Source: DATFWC01 sp045801465 (GTDB taxonomy: Bacteria; Pseudomonadota; Alphaproteobacteria; Rhizobiales; Xanthobacteraceae). Taken from it: 6,747 nt of DNA. The notes beneath the pieces are model-generated. The model was not told the origin of the DNA and searched no databases. It was given only the letters and a program-made list of their open reading frames with translations. The stretch spans positions 1 through 6,747 of the forward strand of contig JBJMSU010000180.1 of the NCBI GenBank assembly GCA_045801465.1. Reading direction: 5' to 3'. A program made the position numbers and the translations under genes. Of the stretch, positions 1 to 4,915 are shown one piece after another. Positions within the stretch are counted from its first letter, which is position 1, and every line of letters starts with the position of its first letter.

Positions 1-27
1 GGCGCGGCCGGAAAGAGCGATATTCAT
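1..27 (-). CDS. 5' end of a reverse-strand gene, possibly a short-chain dehydrogenase (partial)
   Basis: Only nine codons are inside the window, reading MNIALSGRA from an ATG at 27-25 toward the left edge. A GGAG (37-40 on the plus strand, as CTCC) lies 9 bases before the ATG, a reasonable ribosome binding site. The pattern of a short lead followed by L-S-G-R-A resembles the usual start of short-chain dehydrogenase/reductases, where the next residues form the TGxxxGxG nucleotide-binding loop. That loop would lie outside the window, so the family is a guess from nine residues. If real, the gene is divergent from the decarboxylase-family gene at 309. It could also be a chance ATG. Confidence 0.4.
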
Positions 28-308
28 GTGGGGAAACTCCGAGAGTGATCTTCGACCATAGCGCGGAACATCGGCGCCGCAACAGCACCGATCGGCATAC
101 GTCGTAGGGTGGGCAGAGGCGCGCGATCTCGTCGCTACATGGTGGGCGAGCGATCGTCACAACGATCGCGAGGGAAATCCGCGATCGCGCCGTCCCTCGC
201 CGCTGTAGCGGCTCGCCCACCAAGCAGCGCTGCAGCAGGCGAATTTGCCCACCCTGCTGCGAGATTGGTTCGTGTAAGATTCAATGCTCACGAGGAGGCG
301 ATGAATTC
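28..308. other. Divergent intergenic region with repeat element
   Basis: This 281-base stretch separates the left-edge reverse gene from the forward gene at 309. Bases 28-105 show nothing beyond the likely ribosome binding site of the left gene. Bases 106-255 are filled by a nested inverted repeat listed separately. Bases 256-308 hold the leader of the next gene, with GAGGAGG at 292-298. A second ATG at 301 is in another frame and opens only a short, arginine- and serine-rich reading frame. I could not find a convincing -35/-10 pair. Confidence 0.6.
106..255. repeat. Nested inverted-repeat intergenic element
   Basis: Four perfect inverted pairs are stacked in 150 bases. The outermost is AGGGTGGGCA at 106-115 with TGCCCACCCT at 246-255. 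Next is TGGTGGGCGAGC at 140-151 with GCTCGCCCACCA at 211-222. Inside that are GCGATCGT (150-157) with ACGATCGC (162-169), and GCGAGGGA (168-175) with TCCCTCGC (193-200), the latter enclosing the palindrome GCGATCGC at 181-188. The GGGTGGGC ends match my memory of dispersed repeats in Bradyrhizobium and relatives. An RNA copy could fold into a branched structure. It does not appear to encode protein. Its role is unknown. Confidence 0.75.
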
Positions 309-887
309 ATGCAGACGCCAGGCAAGGAGCCGCGGTTTCCGCCACTGGCCATGGACCAGCTCAACGAGCAGCAGCGGCCGCTCGGCGAAGAGATCATGAA
401 GGTGTCGCGCGTCGGGCTCGGCGGGCCCTACAACCCGATGCTGCGCAGCCCGGTGCTCGGCCAACGCATGTTCGACCTCTTGCGCTATCTGCGCTGGGAC
501 ACCTCGCTGCCGTTGCGGCTCAACGAGTTCGCCATCCTCATCGTCGGCCGGCAATGGCGCTCGCAGGTCGAGTGGTTCGCGCATGCGCCGCTCGCCGAGA
601 AGGCCGGCCTCTCGCCGGCGATCATCGCCGAGCTCAAGGCGAACAGGCGTCCGGCCAACATGGCGCCTGACGAGGCCGCGGTCTACGACTTCCTCACCGA
701 GCTCATGACCAGGCATGAAGTGTCGGACGAGACGTTCGATCGTGCCAGGCAACTGCTCGGCGACCAGCGCCTGGTCGACCTCACGGCGGTCGCCGGCACC
801 TACGTGACGATCGCCATGATCCTGGCTATGGCGGAAGAGGGAGTGCCACCCAGCGAGGAGCCGCCGTTCAAGCCGGGCGAGCCGTAG
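309..887 (+). CDS. Carboxymuconolactone decarboxylase-family protein (AhpD-like fold, no CxxC)
   Basis: The 192-residue product belongs to the carboxymuconolactone decarboxylase family of small all-helical proteins. The core is at residues 70-105, with the family pattern of Glu-Trp two residues before Ala-His and a following Ala-Glu-Lys-Ala-Gly (SQVEWFAHAPLAEKAG, about 85-100). Glu88 and His92 are the likely conserved polar residues. The protein has no cysteine, so it lacks the CxxC of AhpD-type peroxidases and is unlikely to act as a thiol peroxidase. A decarboxylase or lactone-related role is possible, but the substrate is unknown. GAGGAGG at 292-298 lies 10 bases before the ATG, which supports this start; Met15 (base 351) has no visible binding site. 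No signal peptide or membrane segment is seen. The TAG stop shares its last base with a palindromic repeat. The C-terminus is rich in Pro and Glu. Confidence 0.9.
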   Translation: MQTPGKEPRFPPLAMDQLNEQQRPLGEEIMKVSRVGLGGPYNPMLRSPVLGQRMFDLLRYLRWDTSLPLRLNEFAILIVGRQWRSQVEWFAHAPLAEKAGLSPAIIAELKANRRPANMAPDEAAVYDFLTELMTRHEVSDETFDRARQLLGDQRLVDLTAVAGTYVTIAMILAMAEEGVPPSEEPPFKPGEP

Positions 888-935
888 AGCATGATCCCGA
901 AAAGTGGATACTTGTTTTCGGAAAAGATCATGCTC
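887..935. repeat. Dispersed palindromic element (GAGCATGATC...GATCATGCTC)
   Basis: GAGCATGATC at 887-896 pairs with GATCATGCTC at 926-935, and inside it CCGAAAA at 897-903 pairs with TTTTCGG at 915-921. The stem is nearly continuous, with a 4-base asymmetry and an 11-base loop. Its first base is the last base of the upstream TAG stop. From memory, close variants (AGCATGATC, then GAAAAGTGG, then GATCATGC) are very common between genes in Bradyrhizobium, Rhodopseudomonas and related genomes. It could act as a transcription attenuator or mRNA 3' stabiliser. There is no T-run after the stem, so it is not a classic intrinsic terminator. Confidence 0.8.
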
Positions 936-1033
936 CAACAATAACCGTCGGTTCTCGGCAAATTTATCCGCAGCGGCTGTCGGACCGCGGATCGCTCGTT
1001 CGTCCTGGAGACGATCCAATCGAGGAGAGGACA

Positions 1034-1516
1034 ATGACCGCCACCGCCGAAGCCACCCCGACATCCGACCGCGAGCTGCTGTTGACCCGCATCATCGATG
1101 CGCCGCGCGCAAAAGTGTTCCGGGCGTGGACCGATCCTACGCTGCTCAAGCAGTGGTTCGCGCCCCTGCCCTATACGACTCCCGTTGCCGAGCTCGACGT
1201 GCGGCCGGGCGGCGCCAACCTGATCGTAATGCGCAGCCCCGATGGTACCGAGCTTCCCCACCGCGGCATCTATCTCGAAGTCGTTGGAAACGAGCGGCTC
1301 GTGTTCACTGACGCCTATACCGAGGCCTGGAAGCCGTCCGAGAAGCCATTCATGACGGTGATCCTCACTTTCGAGGACGTGGACGGCAAAACGCGATACA
1401 CCGCTCGCGTGCGCCACTGGACGGTCGCCGATCGCGAGGCGCACGAGAAGATGGGTTTCCATCAAGGCTGGGGCCAGTGCACCGACCAGCTCGCGGCTCT
1501 GGTCGCGAAATTCTGA
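1034..1516 (+). CDS. SRPBCC / AHSA1-type START-like domain protein
   Basis: The 160-residue product is a single-domain SRPBCC protein of the AHSA1 (activator of Hsp90 ATPase homologue 1-like) type, a fold with a deep hydrophobic ligand pocket. Visible family marks are the opening strand RELLLTRIIDAPRAKVFRAW (13-32), TDPTLLKQWFAP (33-44), the DVRPGG turn (55-60), GIYLEVVGNERLVFTDAY (78-95), and the closing helix with MGFHQGWGQCTDQLAAL (140-156). The length is normal for the family. GAGGAGAGG at 1022-1030 precedes the ATG and makes the start secure. It lies 98 bases after the palindrome that follows the decarboxylase-family gene and has the same orientation, so the two may be co-transcribed. 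Such proteins are often small stress- or regulator-linked ligand binders; no ligand can be named here. Confidence 0.92.
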   Translation: MTATAEATPTSDRELLLTRIIDAPRAKVFRAWTDPTLLKQWFAPLPYTTPVAELDVRPGGANLIVMRSPDGTELPHRGIYLEVVGNERLVFTDAYTEAWKPSEKPFMTVILTFEDVDGKTRYTARVRHWTVADREAHEKMGFHQGWGQCTDQLAALVAKF

Positions 1517-1521
1517 TATGC

Positions 1522-1696
1522 CGAGCGTCGTTTCCCGGGCGCGCTGCAGCACACAGTGCTGCTGTGCAGACCCGGGATCACACCACACTCCGAGCCCGCA
1601 CCATCGACCCCACGCTCAGCGTTCCGAACGATCCCGGACCAGCGGTGCACCGCCGCGCGCTTTGCGCTTGCGCTGCCCCGCATCCGGGAAACGAAA
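1522..1696. repeat. Two-hairpin intergenic repeat between convergent genes
   Basis: Two related dyads lie in tandem. The first has TCCCGGG at 1533-1539 pairing with CCCGGGA at 1571-1577, enclosing a CAGCAC/GTGCTG hairpin. The second has TCCCGGA at 1632-1638 pairing with TCCGGGA at 1683-1689, with the palindrome GGTGCACC (1644-1651) inside. The outer flanks are also related in inverted orientation: CGTTTCCCGGG near the left end and ATCCGGGAAACG near the right. This resembles a dispersed element I remember from Bradyrhizobium-type genomes. It fills the gap between the forward SRPBCC gene and the reverse ArsC-like gene, so it may serve as a two-way transcription end, although no T-tract is present. 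Confidence 0.7.
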
Positions 1697-1701
1697 GCCG
1701 C

Positions 1702-2067
1702 TCATTTACCGCCGAAGATCGCCGCGTACTGCTCCGGCCTGAAGCCCACGGTGAGCCGCCCGCCGACGTCGAGCACCGGCCGCTTGATCATCGACGGCTG
1801 CGCGATCATCAAGGCGATCGCTTTGTTCTCGGTGAGCCCGTCCTTGTCCTTCTCCGGCAGCTTGCGGAAGGTCATGCCGGCGCGGTTGACGAGCGCCTCC
1901 CAGCCGACTTCGCGCGCCCAGCCTTCGAGGCGAACGCGGTCGATGCCGCTCGCCCTGTAGTCATGGAACGCATAGGCGACGCCGCGCTGGTCGAGCCACG
2001 CGCGCGCCTTCTTCATCGTGTCGCAGTTCTTGATGCCGTAGATCGTCACCGGCCTGCTTTCGGCCAT
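1702..2067 (-). CDS. ArsC/Spx-family reductase-like protein (YffB type)
   Basis: The 121-residue product has the ArsC/Spx/YffB thioredoxin-like fold. The N-terminal strand and active-site loop read VTIYGIKNCDTMKKARAWL (7-25), with a single cysteine at residue 15. The helical middle region contains GWEALVNRAGMTFRKL (55-70). The family's IKRPVL motif is at 94-99, followed by VGFRPEQYAAIF. It matches the YffB-like group, which is usually annotated as arsenate reductase family; true arsenate reduction is not implied. Cys15 is the only cysteine, consistent with a glutathione-dependent mechanism. The reading frame opens upstream at 2214, but the ATG at 2067 is preferred because it has GGGAG about 7 bases ahead and the conserved fold begins directly after it. 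It lies 110 bases downstream of the 351-residue gene on the same strand. Confidence 0.88.
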   Translation of the reverse strand: MAESRPVTIYGIKNCDTMKKARAWLDQRGVAYAFHDYRASGIDRVRLEGWAREVGWEALVNRAGMTFRKLPEKDKDGLTENKAIALMIAQPSMIKRPVLDVGGRLTVGFRPEQYAAIFGGK

Positions 2068-2177
2068 TCCGTACTCCCGCTCGATCGCAGTCCGCCAGCG
2101 CGGCGAAACACGCTGCATGATAGGCGCCGGCCGAGAAATTCGGCAACCGGGGAGAGACAGCGGCGACGGCGACTCGG

Positions 2178-3233
2178 TCAGAACGATGCGCTCAGCGAGA
2201 ACGTCTTCCGACATTCATGGTCGTCATTGAGGTTGCAGGCAAAGCCCGCCGTGATCCTGACCGACTTCCAGGGGCGGACTTCGACGCCGGCGCCGACGCG
2301 CCCGTACCTGTTGGCGGCGTTCGGCAGCTCGACGAAGAGATGGTCGATGTACCAGGGCGAGAGCCCGAACTTGTCGCGCAAAAACTCTTTCAAGAGGGTC
2401 TTGAGAGCGAGCTCGTTGGCAATGTGGTGAAGCGCGTCGGGCGACAGCGACACCTCTCCGTTGGGCCCGGCGATGACGACGCCGAATTCATCGATGTGGA
2501 TGTTGCAGCGAACCGGCGACAGCGCGACGTGCAAGGCGCTGAAATCCAGCTTCGCGGATTCCCCGTTCGTCCATGAAATTTCGCGGAACCCGCGGCCGGT
2601 CGTCGCCAGGAAGGAAAGATCGATGGCATCCGGCGTCGACGTGCTCTTGCCTTCGATGAAGGTCTTGCCATTCGCGCGTTTGGCGCTCTCGACGGCCTGC
2701 GCGAGCCCCTTATAGTTCACCGGACTGAACGTGACCCCGTCGAGGGTCGTGCCGCCGATGTCCGGGGTGCCGCCGACATAATCATCGAGCTTGATTCCCA
2801 GTGCGGCGAGCCGCTTGGCGATGGCCACATAGACGTCATTGCTGCGGTACTTGGGCGGGCCGCTCATCGCGTCTTTCCACTTCCCCCAGCTTTGCGGCGC
2901 CACATAGACGCGGCAGAGCCCCGCGCGGTTCTTCGAAATATCAAGGTGCAGGTACCGGTACACGCCTTTCTGACTGTAGCCGAAGCTCTCGATGTTCGCG
3001 TCGCGCCACGGGTCCGGGCCGGGCAGGCTGACATTGTTCCGGCCGAACCGCCGATTGTTTTCGGCCATGGTCAGCAGCCGCTCGTACTGCTCGCATTGAA
3101 ACTCGATACCCGGCAAATCTCGGCAAAATGTGAGGATGCGCCACCGCATGCCGTCGAGCGGCAGGCCTGCGGCGCTCATCTGCAGCCTGATCTTGTTGCC
3201 CTGCTCGGGCGGGACCTCTTTGACCCAACCCAT
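2178..3233 (-). CDS. Unrecognised 351-residue protein with beta-rich C-terminal domain
   Basis: I do not recognise this family. The start is well supported by GGGGAGG six bases before the ATG, and an in-frame stop lies a little further upstream. Residues 1-60 (MGWVKEVPPE onward) resemble a soluble domain with no signal peptide. Residues 90-150 contain YRYLHLDISKNRAGLCRVYV and a helical stretch DVYVAIAKRLAALGIKLDDY. Residues 230-350 appear to be a separate unit: CNIHIDEFGVVIAGPNGEVSL (243-263), a helix ELALKTLLKEFLRDKFG (274-290), and alternating strands GRVGAGVEVRPWKSVRITAGF (311-331). The last residues, FSLSASF, end in Phe as outer-membrane barrel proteins often do, but without an export signal that is probably coincidence. 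Six cysteines are scattered (37, 47, 107, 243, 333, 341). Length and codon use look like a genuine gene. It may form a transcript with the ArsC-like gene downstream. Confidence 0.82.
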   Translation of the reverse strand: MGWVKEVPPEQGNKIRLQMSAAGLPLDGMRWRILTFCRDLPGIEFQCEQYERLLTMAENNRRFGRNNVSLPGPDPWRDANIESFGYSQKGVYRYLHLDISKNRAGLCRVYVAPQSWGKWKDAMSGPPKYRSNDVYVAIAKRLAALGIKLDDYVGGTPDIGGTTLDGVTFSPVNYKGLAQAVESAKRANGKTFIEGKSTSTPDAIDLSFLATTGRGFREISWTNGESAKLDFSALHVALSPVRCNIHIDEFGVVIAGPNGEVSLSPDALHHIANELALKTLLKEFLRDKFGLSPWYIDHLFVELPNAANRYGRVGAGVEVRPWKSVRITAGFACNLNDDHECRKTFSLSASF

Positions 3234-3264
3234 GCCGTGCCTCCCCGCCGCGGATCCCCGATTT

Positions 3265-3318
3265 CATTGCGGCAATGACAGCGATCTCCGGCGTAGGTCG
3301 CCGGACCCGATGCCGGAG
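3265..3318. promoter_or_regulatory. Pair of short dyads upstream of the 351-residue gene
   Basis: CATTGC at 3265-3270 pairs with GCAATG at 3272-3277 around a single G. Next to it, CTCCGGC at 3286-3292 pairs with GCCGGAG at 3312-3318. The first dyad ends 31 bases upstream of the ATG of the reverse-strand gene, where an operator or a leader hairpin could lie. No factor can be named, and short GC-rich dyads arise often by chance at this base composition. Confidence 0.3.
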
Positions 3319-3520
3319 TTCAACTTAGCGACGGAAAATCTGTCGCCGTCAATGCGGAAAGAACCGACCTGTTCGACTCGGCCACTGGCGGCGGCTTCGG
3401 TGTTGTGCCGCTCTGATAGCCGAGGACTATGCCGTCGTGCGCGTGCAACAATTCGGTTACAATTTTGTCCGATATCATCCGAGGATAGTGGATGACGCCA
3501 GTGCCACGAGGGGAGCTGTC

Positions 3521-3591
3521 ATCCGCAAATCACCACGGAGGTCGAGGCGGCGTCGGATCACGCCGCCATCTGGGCGGAGCTCAATATCTGA
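3521..3591 (+). pseudogene. Remnant of the 5' end of an SRPBCC-family gene
   Basis: A strong ribosome binding site, GAGGGGAGC (3508-3516), is followed 5 bases later not by ATG but by ATC CGC AAA (3521-3529). One base out of frame, from 3529, the sequence reads ITTEVEAASDHAAIWAEL and then Asn-Ile-stop (TGA 3589-3591). This is very like the first strand and helix of polyketide-cyclase-type SRPBCC proteins, which often begin M-R-K-I-T-T-E-V-E and then have xVW or xIW a few residues later. The reading fits a gene that lost its start (ATG to ATC) and one A from an AAAA run, and was then cut after about 20 codons. Nothing resembling the rest of the domain, such as a W-N-P-F motif, follows in any forward frame. 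The match is by eye only. Confidence 0.4.
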
Positions 3592-3595
3592 CGGC

Positions 3596-3958
3596 TCACT
3601 CCCACTGCAAGGCGGCGTTGCGCGTCAGCCGCGTATTCACGGACGAGAAAGGTTCGGCACTCGTCGATTTGGCGAAGCGGCCGACACCGCTTCGTCGGCT
3701 GGAGATGAGCTTCAGCCAAGGCGCCGAATGGAAGGCGCTCATCAGCAAGTACATCGGGACCATTCCGCTCAGCGGCGACGCATCTTGCGCGGCCGAGCAG
3801 AGCATGTCCGGCGGGCCGCCACCGAGAACAGCCGTAAGCAGCGCCATGATGGCAAAGGTCGGCGCGGCCGCGAGGCATAGCCAGTCAGCTGCACCAACAG
3901 CCGCCACGTTGCCGCTTCCGGCACCGGCGCGCGCGGTTTCACGCATGGTCGCAATCAT
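3596..3958 (-). CDS. Small hydrophobic membrane protein with an extra C-terminal tail
   Basis: The proposed product has 120 residues. The core (about 22-88) reads GAADWLCLAAAPTFAIMALL then GGGPPDMLCSAAQ then SPLSGMVPMYLLMSAFHSAP and WLKLISSRR. Two membrane segments are likely, at about 26-46 and 63-82, with a short Cys-containing loop between them and a positive end. I recall short proteins with this core in rhizobial genomes, of unknown function. The roughly 30 residues after SSRR look unlike membrane protein and run into the SRPBCC remnant, so the original stop may have been lost. The start is uncertain: ATG 3958 has GGAG 8 bases ahead. ATG 3988 and ATG 4021 (one base after the DUF899 stop) are also in frame. 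It lies just downstream of DUF899 on the same strand and is probably co-transcribed. Confidence 0.65.
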   Translation of the reverse strand: MIATMRETARAGAGSGNVAAVGAADWLCLAAAPTFAIMALLTAVLGGGPPDMLCSAAQDASPLSGMVPMYLLMSAFHSAPWLKLISSRRSGVGRFAKSTSAEPFSSVNTRLTRNAALQWE

Positions 3959-4022
3959 CGTGGCGGCTCCGTGACTGGCCTGCGGCATGCTCTTCCATCC
4001 GAGCGGGGGCGACAGCAACATG

Positions 4023-4787
4023 TCAGCCCTTGTCGTACTCGTCATGGCGGCGCCACCAGACGCCTGTCTCGTTGCGCCCCTTGGGGGTGCGGTCGAGCCA
4101 CTGGTACATGCCCCAGAGGCCGTCCAGTCCGCGCGCATAGGTGGAATAGGTGTGGTAGACGACGCCGTCCTCGAGCGTGAACGCGCTCAGGCCCGGCCTG
4201 TCGCGCGAGTAGGTGGCCGCGTCGGTTCCAGTCGTGGCCGCGAAGTCTGCGACCGGCCCCGCGACCGGCGTCGCGTCCATCGCGTGGCCGCCGCGCTCGT
4301 AGTTGTATTCGATGAGCCCCTTGCGCTGTTGCTCCTCGGTGAATGAGACGTTGAAGTCGAAGTTGAAGTCGCCGCCGAGCGAGGACGCCCAGGGAAACGT
4401 CCATCCCATCCGCCGCTTGTACGCCTGCAGCTTCGCGAGCGGCGCCCGCGACACCGCCCAAAGCATGACGTCATGATTGGCCAGGTGCACTACGATCCCG
4501 TTGAAGCCGTCCGCGATCGCCGAGCAGGATGGACACCCCGCCTTGTAGTCGGGCCCGAACATGAAGTGGTAGACGAGGAGCTGCGAGCGCCCGCGGAAGA
4601 AGTCTTCAAGCGAGGCGCTCCCCTCGTCGGTGTCGAAGCGGTACGCCTTCTCGACGCGGACCCACGGCAGTTCCTGACGTTGCCGCGCCAGCTCGTCGCT
4701 GCGCCGCGTGAGCTCCTTCTCCGCCTCGAGCAGCTTAAGGCGCGCCGCAAGCCACTCGCTGCGTGTTCCGGTTATGTGCGTCGTCAT
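4023..4787 (-). CDS. DUF899 thioredoxin-like family protein
   Basis: The 254-residue product matches the DUF899 family, whose members have a thioredoxin-like fold and no settled function. An N-terminal helix (WLAARLKLLEAEKELTRRSD, 12-31) is followed by ELPWVRVEKAYRFDTDEG (39-56), LEDFFRGRSQLLVYHFMFGP (60-79), and the redox-like motif GCPSCSAIADG with CPSC at 85-88. Further family marks are MGWTFPWASSLGGDFNFDF (127-145) and the C-terminal VWWRRHDEY (243-251). A CxxC in this position suggests a disulfide or thiol role, which is inference. The frame opens at 4820, but ATG 4787 is preferred because AGGAGAGAAG lies just before it. No signal peptide is seen, so it is probably cytoplasmic. It is divergent from the regulator at 4916, with a 128-base gap that could hold a shared operator. 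Confidence 0.93.
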   Translation of the reverse strand: MTTHITGTRSEWLAARLKLLEAEKELTRRSDELARQRQELPWVRVEKAYRFDTDEGSASLEDFFRGRSQLLVYHFMFGPDYKAGCPSCSAIADGFNGIVVHLANHDVMLWAVSRAPLAKLQAYKRRMGWTFPWASSLGGDFNFDFNVSFTEEQQRKGLIEYNYERGGHAMDATPVAGPVADFAATTGTDAATYSRDRPGLSAFTLEDGVVYHTYSTYARGLDGLWGMYQWLDRTPKGRNETGVWWRRHDEYDKG

Positions 4788-4915
4788 CGCTCTTCTCTCC
4801 TGGGTTCGGGTGTCCTTCATCGTTCGTACCAGTGTCGATACGACGTGCTGGTTGGTGGTCGTGAGATAGGTTAGGACCGGGCGTCGGTGGGAGTGACAAG
4901 TGTGGCGGGATTCAG
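4788..4915. promoter_or_regulatory. Divergent promoter region with an imperfect dyad
   Basis: This gap separates the starts of DUF899 (reverse) and the winged-helix regulator (forward), so both promoters should lie here. An imperfect dyad stands out: ACCAG at 4828-4832 with CTGGT at 4848-4852, enclosing GTCG (4834-4837) and CGAC (4841-4844). The inner and outer pairs are centred one base apart, so the dyad is not exact. It sits 40 bases before the DUF899 start and 63 bases before the regulator start, a sensible place for an operator. No clear -35/-10 boxes were found. The regulator's own binding site is only a weak GGCGGG 6 bases before its ATG. Confidence 0.35.

Larger units (their letters stand above)
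3234..3595. other. Gene-poor stretch with dyads and a gene remnant
   Basis: No intact gene is seen in these 362 bases. From left to right they hold the leader of the reverse 351-residue gene, two small dyads (3265-3277 and 3286-3318), about 130 bases without recognisable content, an imperfect AT-rich dyad with arms TCGG at 3453-3456 and CCGA at 3469-3472, then the decayed SRPBCC start at 3521. One reverse-strand frame without a Met (roughly 3440-3273, ending at a TGA) includes FRIDGDRFSVAKLNSGIGSG; it could be a remnant, but I cannot assign it. Confidence 0.5.

Noticed and set aside
887..935. Palindrome as an intrinsic terminator
   Set aside because: The stem is good, but there is no T-run after it on either strand, so it is listed as a repeat.
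288..1064. Long reverse-strand open frame of 258 codons
   Set aside because: It lies opposite the decarboxylase-family gene, runs through the palindromic repeat and has the Arg/Leu/His-rich composition of an antisense shadow. It has no recognisable domain.
800..1588. Reverse-strand open frame of 262 codons
   Set aside because: It overlaps the SRPBCC gene and two repeat elements. The forward gene has clear family motifs and a ribosome binding site, and this frame has neither.
2068..2214. N-terminal extension of the ArsC-like protein to ATG 2214
   Set aside because: The added 49 residues overlap the 351-residue gene's stop region and show no conserved character, while ATG 2067 has GGGAG ahead and the fold begins right after it.
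2178..2300. Outer-membrane barrel protein ending in Phe
   Set aside because: The final strands alternate and end in Phe, but the protein has no signal peptide and too few strands for a barrel.
1477..2430. Forward open frame of 317 codons
   Set aside because: It runs through the repeat at 1522-1696 and is antisense to the ArsC-like gene and to the end of the 351-residue gene. Its composition is Arg/Pro/Ala-rich and it has no domain.
3492..3974. Forward open frame of 160 codons starting at ATG 3492
   Set aside because: It is antisense to the small membrane protein, whose reverse-strand reading has coherent membrane segments. Its own sequence shows no family and its ATG has only a weak leader.
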